NCBI RefSeq assembly: GCF_900100355.1
Contig: NZ_FNFH01000001.1
Coordinates: 386,963 to 450,962, forward strand
Direction: 5' to 3'
Length of the DNA stretch: 64,000 nucleotides
DNA from: Microbulbifer yueqingensis
GTDB taxonomy: Bacteria; Pseudomonadota; Gammaproteobacteria; Pseudomonadales; Cellvibrionaceae
Below are positions 38,454 through 46,731 of this stretch, piece after piece; the first letter of the stretch is position 1, and each line of letters begins with the position of its first letter. Below the pieces are notes generated by a model. It worked only from the letters and a program-made list of their open reading frames with translations. It had not been told where the DNA came from and did not search any database. The translations under genes were made by a program, and so were the position numbers.

Positions 38454-38493
38454 AAAGCGCCCGCTCCGGTTGCACCGGGCGGGCGCTTTTTTT
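38454..38493 (+). terminator. Rho-independent terminator of argD-argF
   Basis: AAAAGCGCCCG and CGGGCGCTTTT form the main stem with further pairing towards the loop, followed by a T run. Confidence 0.9.
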
Positions 38494-38499
38494 ATCTTG

Positions 38500-39413
38500 C
38501 CCCCGCAACCTGCGCAGTTTCCGGCGCCGCTTTTTTATCCAGCACCGGAAATGCTGCCGGGTGTAACCACCTGCCCGGGGCGCGCCGCCTCTCCCGGTCG
38601 CTCGGTTTTTGTACACAGGGTGCCGGGGGTGGCCGTTTATTTTTCGAGCACAAGAGTGAACGCGCCGATCAGGTCCAAAAGGTGTGCAAAAAATGCACGC
38701 AAAAACGGCGCCCCGCTGCAGCGCCCGCCACCGGCCGCAGCGGTGAAAAAAACCACAGATGCTGCACGCTGGCGTACCAATTTGCTCACTGACTGGACAG
38801 GTCGAAACTGTTATTGCTGTTGTTAATTTATAGGCAAAAAACTATTAAAAAAAATTCTTAAAAATGCCGCGCCTTCTCCACAGCTGTACACCGATTAACC
38901 ACCGCCAGCAATGGCGCCTGCTGGCGGCAAAGTAAATACTGACCTTCACCGGCTACTAACAATTTATCCACAGCCACCCCCGAAGTTATCCTTCTTGAAA
39001 ACCACCCCCGACCGCATTATCTTGTTGCGCAGTCGAGAGGCGACCCCAACATATAGGGTTTCACTCCAATCACGGCCCCAAGCTGACGGGGGCCGGTCCG
39101 ACACCGCGCCGGCTCTTTTTTCCGGCGCCATTCAGTCAGTCAGAAGTTTTCCAAGCGAATCCAGAGGTACCCGGCGGGATTTTTCCGCCACCGGCGCCCG
39201 GACGTGTCGCGCCCAGAGGTAACAGGTCGGTGACCGGAAGCCGCAGGCAGTAAACGACACAGACGGGGGCGAGCCCTGTTGGCCCTTCCCGCCCGTATCG
39301 GCGGGCGGCGCAGAGGCGAGACGGGGACCTCCGCACCGGCCGCAAAGCAAGCGACCGTGTAAGCGGACCAGGACCAGTACATAAGTACACAGCACACACT
39401 TGTGGAGATCTAC
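38500..39413 (+). promoter_or_regulatory. Long regulatory leader of nrdA with a DnaA box
   Basis: About 900 bases without a credible gene precede nrdA. They contain an exact DnaA box TTATCCACA (38964-38972), a near match TTCTCCACA (38874-38882), an AT-rich stretch (38820-38870), the palindrome GTGCAAAAAATGCAC (38684-38698) and a weak dyad ACCCCAACATATAGGGT (39043-39059) that might be an NrdR site. DnaA control of nrdAB is known in E. coli; its use here is inference. Confidence 0.45.
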
Positions 39414-42341
39414 ATGCACACAGAGACAGGGCGCTCTCAGTCCGTGCCTTCCGACAAAGGCACTTCCAGGGATCAGGCCGGTAGCGACACCACCCTCGCC
39501 GCCACCGCGCCGGGACAGATTCGCGTGATCAAGCGCAACGGCACCGTGGTGCCCTACGATGACAGCAAGATCGCCGTGGCTGTCACCAAGGCATTCCTCG
39601 CCGTGGAGGGCGGCACCGCCGCCGCCTCCAGCCGCATCCACGAGAAAGTGCAGGAGCTGGTGGGCCAGATCAGCGCCACCTTCAAGCGCCGCATGCCCTC
39701 CGGTGGCACCATCCACATCGAGGAAATCCAGGACCAGGTGGAACTGGCCCTGATGCGCGCCGGCGAGCACAAGATCGCCCGCGACTACGTACTTTACCGC
39801 GAAGAGCACGCCCGCCTGCGCGCCGAGAAGGACCAGCAGAAGGCGGCCGCCGCCCAGTCCGGCGAGACCCACCCCAGCATCCGCGTGAAGCAGGAAGACG
39901 GCAGCCTGCTGCCGCTGGACATGGATCGCCTGCGCACCATCGTCGCCGAGGCCTGCGAGGGCCTGAAGGACGTGGACGGCGAGGCCATCCTCAGCGAGGC
40001 GCTGAAGAACCTGTACGACGGCGTGTCCCAGGACGACATCAACACCGCGCTGGTAATCACCGCGCGCACCCTGGTCGAGCAGGAACCCAACTACACCTAC
40101 GCCACCGCCTGCCTGCTGCTGGACAAGCTGCGCGCCGAGGCGCTGCGCTTCCTTGGCGTGGCCGACGCCGCCACCGCCCACGAGATGGACGCCCTGTACG
40201 TCCAGACCCTCAAGGCCTACGTGGAGAAGGGTATCGAGCTGGAACTGCTCGACCCGGCGCTGGCCACCTTCGACCTGGAGAAACTGGGCGCGGCCATCAA
40301 GGGCGAGCGCGATCACCAGTTCACCTACCTGGGCCTGCAGACCCTGTACGACCGCTACTTCCTGCACAGCAACGACATCCGCTTCGAGCTGCCGCAGACC
40401 TTCTTCATGCGCGTGGCCATGGGCCTGGCCATCAATGAAGAGAACAAGAACGAGCGCGCGATCGAGTTCTACAACCTGCTGAGCTCCTTCGATTACATGA
40501 GCTCCACGCCCACCCTGTTCAACGCCGGCACCCTGCGCCCGCAGCTGTCCTCCTGCTACCTGACCACGGTGCCGGACGACCTGCACGGCATCTACGGCGC
40601 CATCCAGGACAACGCCATGCTGTCCAAGTGGGCCGGCGGCCTGGGTAACGACTGGACGCCGGTGCGTTCACTGGGTTCCTACATCAAGGGCACCAACGGT
40701 AAGTCCCAGGGCGTGGTCCCCTTCCTGAAAGTGGCCAACGACACCGCCGTGGCGGTGAACCAGGGCGGCAAGCGCAAGGGCGCCGTATGTGCCTACCTGG
40801 AAACCTGGCACCTGGATATCGAGGAATTCCTGGAGCTGCGCAAGAACACCGGCGACGACCGCCGCCGTACCCACGACATGAACACCGCCAACTGGGTACC
40901 GGACCTGTTCATGAAGCGCGTGTTCGAGGACAAGGAGTGGACCCTGTTCTCCCCGGCCACCTGCCCCGACCTGCACGACCTGGTGGGCAAGGCGTTCGAG
41001 GAGCGCTACGAGCACTACGAGAAGCTGGCCGCCGAGGGCAAGCTGAAGCTGCACAAGAAAGTCCGCGCACTGGACCTGTGGCGCAAGATGCTGGGCATGC
41101 TGTTCGAGACCGGCCACCCCTGGATCACCTTCAAGGACAGCTGCAACCTGCGCAGCCCGCAGCAGCACGCCGGTGTGGTACACAGCTCCAACCTGTGCAC
41201 CGAGATCACCCTGAACACCAAGGCCAACGACGAGATCGCCGTGTGCAACCTGGGTTCCGTGAACCTGGCGCAGCACATCGGCGAGGACGGCAAGCTGGAC
41301 CAGTCCAAGCTGGCCAAGACCGTGAAGACCGCGGTGCGCATGCTCGATAACGTTATCGACATCAACTACTACTCCGTGGACACCGCGCGCCAGTCCAACA
41401 TGCGCCATCGTCCAGTCGGCCTGGGCCTGATGGGCTTCCAGGACGCGCTGTACAAAGCCGGCATCTCCTACGCCAGCGACGAGGCCGTGGCCTTTGCCGA
41501 TACCTCCATGGAGGCCATCAGCTTCGAGGCCATCTCCGCCTCCAGCGACCTGGCCAAGGAGCGCGGCAAGTACAAGAGCTACGACGGCTCCCTGTGGAGC
41601 AAGGGCATCCTGCCGCTGGACTCCATCAAGATCCTGGCCGAGAACCGCGGCGAGCAGTTCATCGAGCAGGACACCAGCAGCACACTGGACTGGGACGGCC
41701 TGCGCAAGAAAGTGTCCAAGCAGGGCATGCGCAACTCCAACGTGATGGCGATCGCGCCCACCGCGACCATCGCCAACATCACCGGGGTTTCCCAGTCCAT
41801 CGAGCCCACGTACCAGAACCTGTACGTGAAATCGAACCTGTCCGGCGAGTTCACCGTGGTGAACCCCTACCTGGTGCACGACCTGAAGGATCGCGGCCTG
41901 TGGGACAAGGTGATGGTCAACGACCTGAAATACTACGAGGGCTCGGTACAGAAGATCGACCGCGTGCCGGCCGACCTGAAGGCCAAGTACGCCACCGCCT
42001 TCGAGGTGGAGCCGCGCTGGATCGTGGACGCCGCCAGCCGTCGCCAGAAGTGGATCGACCAGGCGCAGTCGCTGAACCTGTACATCGCCGGCGCCGACGG
42101 CAAGAAGCTGGACCTGACCTATCGCATGGCCTGGTACCGCGGCCTGAAGACCACCTACTACCTGCGCGCCCTGGCCGCCACCTCCACGGAGAAGTCCACC
42201 GTGAACGGCGGCACCCTGAACGCGGTGAGCGCGAACGGAGGAGCCAACGGCGCCTCGGCAGCCCCGACCGCCGCGCCGCAGGCAGCCCCGGTACCCCAGG
42301 CCTGCTCCCTGGACGACCCGGACTGCGAGGCCTGCCAGTAA
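39414..42341 (+). CDS. nrdA: Class Ia ribonucleoside-diphosphate reductase alpha subunit
   Basis: A 975-residue large subunit that converts ribonucleoside diphosphates to deoxyribonucleotides. Two consecutive ATP-cone modules precede the core: one starts VIKRNGTVVPYDDSKI (about residue 40), the second IRVKQEDGSLLPLD (about 158). The catalytic barrel follows, with LSSCYL holding one of the redox cysteines and NLCTEI another, and the C-terminus carries the shuttle cysteines (CSLDDPDCEACQ). The double ATP-cone is like Pseudomonas NrdA and implies allosteric control by dATP. The ATG at 39414 has GGAGA upstream. nrdB follows after 426 bases. Confidence 0.95.
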   Translation: MHTETGRSQSVPSDKGTSRDQAGSDTTLAATAPGQIRVIKRNGTVVPYDDSKIAVAVTKAFLAVEGGTAAASSRIHEKVQELVGQISATFKRRMPSGGTIHIEEIQDQVELALMRAGEHKIARDYVLYREEHARLRAEKDQQKAAAAQSGETHPSIRVKQEDGSLLPLDMDRLRTIVAEACEGLKDVDGEAILSEALKNLYDGVSQDDINTALVITARTLVEQEPNYTYATACLLLDKLRAEALRFLGVADAATAHEMDALYVQTLKAYVEKGIELELLDPALATFDLEKLGAAIKGERDHQFTYLGLQTLYDRYFLHSNDIRFELPQTFFMRVAMGLAINEENKNERAIEFYNLLSSFDYMSSTPTLFNAGTLRPQLSSCYLTTVPDDLHGIYGAIQDNAMLSKWAGGLGNDWTPVRSLGSYIKGTNGKSQGVVPFLKVANDTAVAVNQGGKRKGAVCAYLETWHLDIEEFLELRKNTGDDRRRTHDMNTANWVPDLFMKRVFEDKEWTLFSPATCPDLHDLVGKAFEERYEHYEKLAAEGKLKLHKKVRALDLWRKMLGMLFETGHPWITFKDSCNLRSPQQHAGVVHSSNLCTEITLNTKANDEIAVCNLGSVNLAQHIGEDGKLDQSKLAKTVKTAVRMLDNVIDINYYSVDTARQSNMRHRPVGLGLMGFQDALYKAGISYASDEAVAFADTSMEAISFEAISASSDLAKERGKYKSYDGSLWSKGILPLDSIKILAENRGEQFIEQDTSSTLDWDGLRKKVSKQGMRNSNVMAIAPTATIANITGVSQSIEPTYQNLYVKSNLSGEFTVVNPYLVHDLKDRGLWDKVMVNDLKYYEGSVQKIDRVPADLKAKYATAFEVEPRWIVDAASRRQKWIDQAQSLNLYIAGADGKKLDLTYRMAWYRGLKTTYYLRALAATSTEKSTVNGGTLNAVSANGGANGASAAPTAAPQAAPVPQACSLDDPDCEACQ

Positions 42342-42350
42342 GGCACACGC

Positions 42351-42374
42351 TGTAGGAGCCTGCCCTGCAGGCGA
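42351..42374. repeat. REP-like hairpin 3, downstream of nrdA
   Basis: TGTAGGAGCCTGCCC followed by TGCAGGCGAC forms a short hairpin; its reverse complement ends GGCTCCTACA, the closing sequence of Pseudomonas-type REPs. A GC hairpin with a 10-bp stem follows at 42376-42399. Confidence 0.6.
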
Positions 42375-42542
42375 CCCCGCCGGGCCAAAGCCCGGCGGGC
42401 AACAAAGTCTCTCGGGGGAGAGCGTCAAGCCGCACTGCGGCCAGGACCATAAGCTGAGCCCCCGGTCCCCTGCCCTTCGATATTGGAAGTGCAGGAAACC
42501 GGACCGGGGAGCGTCAGCCCCTTACCCCCGCAGGCCCCTGTC

Positions 42543-42566
42543 TGTAGGAGCCTGCTTGCAGGCGAC
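42543..42566. repeat. REP-like hairpin 4, upstream of nrdB
   Basis: A second copy of the preceding element (TGTAGGAGCCTGCT then TGCAGGCGAC), 192 bases away in the same orientation, followed again by a GC hairpin. The pair lies in the 426-base nrdA-nrdB spacer, which has no gene. Confidence 0.6.
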
Positions 42567-42767
42567 CCGGCGCAAGGCGCCGACCGGGCAACGCGCAAGC
42601 GAGACCCGACAAGCGGAACAGAAAATTCCGCAAAAATTGATCTGGCGCAGGAAGCCCTGCCCCACAGTGCGAAAAAATATCGCACAAATTAGACAAGCCC
42701 CGGCGCCGTGGCACCAGGGCAGAGAAAAATCGAACACACACGCACGATAAGACGGAAAGGCAAACAT

Positions 42768-44054
42768 ATGCTCAGCTGGGACGATCTCGAACAACCGTCA
42801 CAAAAGAAAGGAGCCTTCAGCGAAAAGACTGAGGCCACCACCGAACCGCGACCGGCGCCGGATGCCGTGCAACAAGTCGCTGAACCGGGAACCTCCTACG
42901 AGTCCCACAGCGCTCCGGCGTCGCCCGCGGCCCAATCCACCGTCTCCCCCGCGCCGGCTTCCGACGCGGTGGCAGCGGCGCGGGCCGCGATTGCCGACAT
43001 GGACCCGGCCCCGGGCCTGGAAGAGCTGGAGATGGGCGCCGCCCGTATCCAGGTCGACGAGAAGCGCATCATCAACTGCCGCGCCGACCTGAACCAGCTG
43101 GTGCCCTTCAAGTACGACTGGGCCTGGCAGAAATACCTGGACGGCTGCGCCAACCACTGGATGCCGCAGGAAGTAAACATGAACAAGGACGTGTCCATGT
43201 GGAAAGACCCCGAGGGTCTGACCGAGGACGAGCGCCGCATCGTGGAATACTCCCTGGGCTACTTCTCCACGGCCGACTCGCTGGTGGCGAACAACCTGGT
43301 GCTGGCCATCTACCGCCACATCACCAACCCTGAGTGCCGCCAGTACCTGCTGCGCCAGTCCTTCGAGGAGGCCATCCACACCCACGCCTACCAGTACTGC
43401 GTGGAGTCGCTGGGCATGGACGAGGGTGAGGTATTCAACATGTACCGCGAGGTTCCTTCAGTAGCCAAGAAAGCCGCCTGGAGCCTCAAGCACACCCAGG
43501 CCATCGGCGACCCCAACTTCAAGACCGGCACCCCGGAGACCGACCAGGAGCTGCTGCGCAACCTGATCGCCTTCTACGCCGTCACCGAGGGTATCTTCTT
43601 CTACTGCGGCTTCTCCCAGATCCTGTCCATGGGCCGCCGCAACAAGATGACCGGCGTGGCCGAGCAGTTCCAGTACATCCTGCGCGACGAGTCCATGCAC
43701 CTGAACTTCGGCATCGACGTGATCAACCAGATCAAGCTGGAGAACCCGCACCTGTGGACCCCCGAGTTCCAGCAGGAAGTGACCCAGATGATCCTGGAAG
43801 GCATGGAACTGGAAGTGGCCTACGCCCGCGACACCATGCCGCGCGGCGTACTGGGAATGAACGCGAACATGATGGAGGAATACCTCCACTTCATCGCCAA
43901 CCGCCGCCTGAGCCAGCTGGGCTTGAAGGAACACTTCCCCGGCGCCCAGAACCCCTTCCCCTGGATGTCCGAGATCATGGACCTGCGCAAGGAGAAGAAC
44001 TTCTTCGAAACGCGGGTTATCGAATACCAGACCGGCGGTGCGCTGCAGTGGTAA
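42768..44054 (+). CDS. nrdB: Class Ia ribonucleoside-diphosphate reductase beta subunit
   Basis: A 428-residue small subunit that supplies the tyrosyl radical to NrdA. The metal-binding E-x2-H motifs are in [13 protein letters not shown] and [10 protein letters not shown], with further carboxylates in [11 protein letters not shown]-type helices. Residues 1-85 form a Pro/Ala/Ser-rich extension before the core (similar to Pseudomonas, longer than E. coli). The ATG at 42768 begins [10 protein letters not shown]. It ends at a GNRA-loop terminator, directly beyond which the accessory island begins. Confidence 0.95.
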   Translation: MLSWDDLEQPSQKKGAFSEKTEATTEPRPAPDAVQQVAEPGTSYESHSAPASPAAQSTVSPAPASDAVAAARAAIADMDPAPGLEELEMGAARIQVDEKRIINCRADLNQLVPFKYDWAWQKYLDGCANHWMPQEVNMNKDVSMWKDPEGLTEDERRIVEYSLGYFSTADSLVANNLVLAIYRHITNPECRQYLLRQSFEEAIHTHAYQYCVESLGMDEGEVFNMYREVPSVAKKAAWSLKHTQAIGDPNFKTGTPETDQELLRNLIAFYAVTEGIFFYCGFSQILSMGRRNKMTGVAEQFQYILRDESMHLNFGIDVINQIKLENPHLWTPEFQQEVTQMILEGMELEVAYARDTMPRGVLGMNANMMEEYLHFIANRRLSQLGLKEHFPGAQNPFPWMSEIMDLRKEKNFFETRVIEYQTGGALQW

Positions 44055-44125
44055 GAGGAATTACCAAGAAGTAAGAAAGCAAGGACAACTACAACAAGTA
44101 GTCGCTCACAGGAAGAGAGGTATTG

Positions 44126-44153
44126 AAAGCGGGCGAAAGCCCGCTTTTTTTGT
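44126..44153 (+). terminator. Rho-independent terminator of nrdB
   Basis: AAAGCGGGC, a GAAA tetraloop and GCCCGCTTT form a 9-bp stem followed by a T run. It marks the right edge of the core region. Confidence 0.93.
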
Positions 44154-44223
44154 TTCTCTAAAGATCAATTCACCCTGAAAGATAGTCGGGTTATTTACGT
44201 CACACACCAAGATCACGAGACGC

Positions 44224-44421
44224 GTCGTCTATCTACACTAAATGTTTACTAACTCATTGAGTCTAAAGAGAATGTCTTTAGCTGAGCAGATTTAAACAGC
44301 CGCTGGATAGCAAGACGCATCGCGATTTTGAGTGAGCAAGAACACTGACGAGCGTCCTAAGGTGTTGAATAGTATGAGCTATTTACGAATACTCATCACA
44401 TGGGGCCTGTAGATAGACGAC
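44224..44421. repeat. 198-bp segment bounded by 14-bp exact inverted repeats
   Basis: GTCGTCTATCTACA (44224-44237) and TGTAGATAGACGAC (44408-44421) are exact inverted copies, each accompanied by the palindrome GACGCGTC (44219-44226 and 44435-44442). The interior has no gene and contains a small hairpin (CTAAAGA/TCTTTAG). It lies just upstream of the first integron cassette and could be a miniature element or a relict attI-side sequence. Confidence 0.5.
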
Positions 44422-44468
44422 GGACGGATATATAGACGCGTCCTTTGAATAAACTGTTACGTTTAAAT

Positions 44469-44930
44469 ATGAAAATTAGTTTCTCTGGATTTATTTTTTT
44501 ACTAATCACTGCGGGAATTCTTGAATTCAGTATGCAGATGATTTCCGGATTCTATAATTTTATGTTTACAGACTACTCTGAAGTTTCTAAGGGCGTTGTG
44601 GTCTCATCGGAACAAGTTGAATCCTGCGGAAGGTATAATTGCGTGCCTACTTGGAAGTTAAAATATGAGTATGATGTGAATGGCACTCCCTTTTATGGAA
44701 GTAGAGTTATGTTATTCCGAGACAATGGAGAGTACAAAAGAGTCTTAAGTACATACATGGAGGGCAGTGAGGTTATTATTAATTACAATAAGAAATATCC
44801 TCATTACTCACTTTTGGAGTTGCCCAAACTAGGTGAAGCCCCTTGGGGTAGGTTAATTTTTTGGCTCGGCAGTGTATGTTTAGTCAATTGGTTTTTTTGC
44901 GCTTTGGATCGCATGAGATCATGGCCATGA
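44469..44930 (+). CDS. DUF3592-like membrane protein (integron cassette 1)
   Basis: A 153-residue protein with an N-terminal membrane segment (about 4-28), a soluble part, and a C-terminal membrane segment (about 127-146). The middle reads like DUF3592: KLKYEYDVNGTPFYGSRV, then EGSEVIINYNKKYPHYSLL. I use the ATG at 44469 because an in-frame TTG at 44445 lies outside the cassette, whose 5' junction is at 44456. It is far more AT-rich than the nrd genes. It is the single gene of cassette 1, followed by attC1; function unknown. Confidence 0.75.
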   Translation: MKISFSGFIFLLITAGILEFSMQMISGFYNFMFTDYSEVSKGVVVSSEQVESCGRYNCVPTWKLKYEYDVNGTPFYGSRVMLFRDNGEYKRVLSTYMEGSEVIINYNKKYPHYSLLELPKLGEAPWGRLIFWLGSVCLVNWFFCALDRMRSWP

Positions 44931-44940
44931 GGCTGGTCCA

Positions 44941-45085
44941 ACGTAACAAAGCCAGGCAGTTTGCTACGGGCCCTTGGCCCTCCGCGGGACAGCTTACCTT
45001 GTGCACGTTTTGCGCTGGTCGCTACGCTCCCATTTTCGCGCAAAAAGCGCACAAGGTAAGCTGCCCCTGCTGGCGGCGTTAAAAC
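44941..45085 (+). repeat. attC recombination site 1
   Basis: A 145-base imperfect palindrome. The left arm starts ACGTAACAAAGCCAGGCAG and the right arm ends CTGGCGGCGTTAAAAC, with GCCAG/CTGGC pairing and inner stems CTTACCTTGTGC/GCACAAGGTAAG and TTTTGCGC/GCGCAAAA. Its R'' sequence AACGTAAC is the exact complement of GTTACGTT at the 5' junction of its own cassette (44456), as expected of a real integron cassette. Confidence 0.88.
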
Positions 45086-45090
45086 TCATC

Positions 45091-45453
45091 ATGAAAAAGT
45101 GCTGTGGTAAAACACTAATCCCAAAGATTCGGTACAAAGCGAGCATCATGGACTCGGTTGGGCTCGTGATTCTACTGGGGTTCTTCTTGTCAATCTTTGG
45201 GCTTATTGCTTGGGGGTTGTCTGCTTTGCTTGTTTCGATCGTTGCTGATGGAGCGGGTAGCTACACAAGGGATCTGGTACGTACGGCTGCTGGCATTTTG
45301 GTCATCTTGTACGGGCTGTATAAATTTTTACCAAAATTGATAAATGCTTTTAGTTATCTTGTGAACTACAAAATGACAATCACAGCGAAGTGTAAAAGCT
45401 GTGGCAAGGAGTACGTTCTAGCTAATTACCCGAAGAGCGAGGACCCGTTTTAA
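45091..45453 (+). CDS. Small membrane protein with C-terminal zinc-ribbon-like motif (integron cassette 2)
   Basis: A 120-residue protein with membrane segments near 20-50 and 62-80 and a C-terminal KCKSCGKEYVLANY that looks like half a zinc ribbon (CxxC); a further CC lies at the N-terminus (MKKCCGK). It starts 6 bases after attC1, and its TAA stop lies inside the first arm of attC2. A shorter start at 45148 (MDSVGLV) is possible. No family recognised. Confidence 0.7.
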   Translation: MKKCCGKTLIPKIRYKASIMDSVGLVILLGFFLSIFGLIAWGLSALLVSIVADGAGSYTRDLVRTAAGILVILYGLYKFLPKLINAFSYLVNYKMTITAKCKSCGKEYVLANYPKSEDPF

Positions 45454-45592
45454 CAAAGCCAGGCAGTTTGCTCCGGGCCTTCGGCCCTCCGCGGGACAGC
45501 TTACCTTGTGCAGGTTTTGCGCAGGTTGCGGCGCTCCCATTTTCGCGCAAAAACGCGTACAAAGTAAGCTGCCCATACTGGCGGCGTTATGT
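45448..45592 (+). repeat. attC recombination site 2
   Basis: A 145-base palindrome nearly identical to attC1. Its R'' GTTTTAAC (45447-45454) is the exact complement of GTTAAAAC, the 5' end of cassette 2 at 45078. It ends GGCGGC-GTTATGTG. Confidence 0.88.
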
Positions 45593-45614
45593 GTCGCTAA
45601 GAGGTTAAATCAAT

Positions 45615-45800
45615 ATGAGTGAGCGGGGACCAGATCAGAAACTACTAGCAATTGGTTTCGTTGCACTTGTTATTTCCGGTTTTGGTTTTCTACTTGCAAA
45701 TTATGGCTATACCAAGTCAGGCGGCACATTAATGTTTATTTGCATCGGTGTTATCTGGTGGGTAGTGTTCTCTGGGATAAGAGATTTCTTCAAAAAGTGA
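45615..45800 (+). CDS. 61-residue membrane protein (integron cassette 3)
   Basis: A very small protein with two membrane segments (about 11-29 and 37-54) and a basic end (RDFFKK). AGAGG precedes the ATG. It begins 23 bases after attC2 and is followed 26 bases later by attC3, so it is the only gene of cassette 3. No family recognised; two-segment small proteins of this type are often toxins or membrane effectors, but nothing here proves that. Confidence 0.65.
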   Translation: MSERGPDQKLLAIGFVALVISGFGFLLANYGYTKSGGTLMFICIGVIWWVVFSGIRDFFKK

Positions 45801-45826
45801 GTGTCTATGGGGTAACACATAACAAG

Positions 45827-45959
45827 GCCGGGCAGAAAACTCCGGGCCTTCGGCCCTCCGTGGGACAGCTCACCTTGTGCACCTTTTGCGCAGGTCGCTA
45901 CGCTCCATTTTCGCGCAAAATGCGCACAAGGTAAGCTGCCCCTCCCGGCGGCGTTATGC
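45827..45959 (+). repeat. attC recombination site 3 (last of the array)
   Basis: A 133-base copy of the attC palindrome. R'' CACATAAC (45826-45833) is the exact complement of GTTATGTG, the 5' end of cassette 3 at 45586. It ends GCGTTATGC; I find no matching GCATAAC downstream, so the next cassette has lost its attC or the array ends here. Confidence 0.87.
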
Positions 45960-45961
45960 AA

Positions 45962-46045
45962 TAATTGGGGTCAGATCAAAATTTCGGCATGGGATTACTC
46001 GACTCAAAAAAGTATCAAAAGCCTGATCCTACCCCTATTTTCCGA
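45962..46045. repeat. Island hairpin element copy A
   Basis: Left arm AATTGGGGTCAGATCAAAAT, right arm ending AAGCCTGATCCTACCCCTAT, which is an imperfect inverted copy (GGGGT/ACCCC and GATCA/TGATC conserved). It abuts attC3 and precedes the lipoprotein gene at 46105. Confidence 0.6.
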
Positions 46046-46104
46046 GAAACGACTGCCGACGACAGCGTCGCAACAGCGACGTTATTATATGGTTTAAAAA
46101 AGCA

Positions 46105-46602
46105 ATGAAAAAATATTTTTCTTTAATTTTTATCTCACTAGCACTATTTTCTGCTTGCTCGACAAGTATTACTTCATATGAAGTAATACAGGCCGTAAAA
46201 AGTACGGAAGACCTTGATAGCGAAAAGAAATGGGCTTTGATGACCGGCAGATGGTATGGAAACCAACCAACAAAAGAAGGCGGGAACAGAGAGCAAATAA
46301 TAGAGAGGTACCCAGATGGCACTTACAAAGTGGATTTTCGTATCCATAAAATGGATGGGTCATTTGAAGCGCATTCTGAGGTCGGGTACTGGGGTGTATC
46401 CGGTCCAATCTATTTCTCAATATTCAAAGGGTGGCTGCAAGATGGAAAAATTTTACCTTCATCACCGTCAAACCCGTATAACTACGATGCCTATGAAATA
46501 GTCAGCCTTAGTGAAGAAACGTTTAAGTACCGAAGTTTTAGATCAGACAATAAGTTCACCTTAATTAAGGTGGGTGCTGAATTCCAGCTTGGTGACCAGT
46601 AA
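46105..46602 (+). CDS. Putative lipoprotein of unknown function
   Basis: A 165-residue protein with a lipoprotein signal (lipobox LFSAC, Cys at 18) and a mature part of beta-strand character (GRWYGNQPTKEGGNREQI, DGTYKVDFRIHKMDG), suggesting a small lipocalin-like barrel. It is AT-rich with a weak ribosome site. It is bracketed by copies of the island hairpin element at 45962 and 46605. No family recognised. Confidence 0.65.
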   Translation: MKKYFSLIFISLALFSACSTSITSYEVIQAVKSTEDLDSEKKWALMTGRWYGNQPTKEGGNREQIIERYPDGTYKVDFRIHKMDGSFEAHSEVGYWGVSGPIYFSIFKGWLQDGKILPSSPSNPYNYDAYEIVSLSEETFKYRSFRSDNKFTLIKVGAEFQLGDQ

Positions 46603-46604
46603 AT

Positions 46605-46673
46605 AAATGGGTCAGGGTAAAATTTCGGCCAGTAAGAAATAATTGGGGTCAGAGTAAAATTTTGGCAGATAAG
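46605..46673. repeat. Island hairpin element copies B1 and B2 (tandem)
   Basis: Two direct copies: AAATGGGTCAGGGTAAAATT from 46605 and AATTGGGGTCAGAGTAAAAT from 46641, each continuing TTTCGGCC or TTTTGGCAG and then ATAAG or GTAAG. They separate the lipoprotein gene from the NYN gene. Confidence 0.6.
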
Positions 46674-46731
46674 GCATCATCAACCAACCGTTGCCGATTG
46701 ATCACTTAGAACAACAAGAGCAAGGAACGCG

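Noticed and set aside
40668-42428. 586-codon antisense frame over nrdA
   Set aside because: Shadow of nrdA, which is complete on the plus strand.
44445-44468. TTG at 44445 as start of the cassette 1 gene
   Set aside because: It lies before the cassette junction at 44456, so it would not travel with the cassette; the ATG at 44469 does.
44154-44470. tRNA or phage attachment site at the island border
   Set aside because: No cloverleaf or tRNA 3' end found, and no integrase gene nearby.
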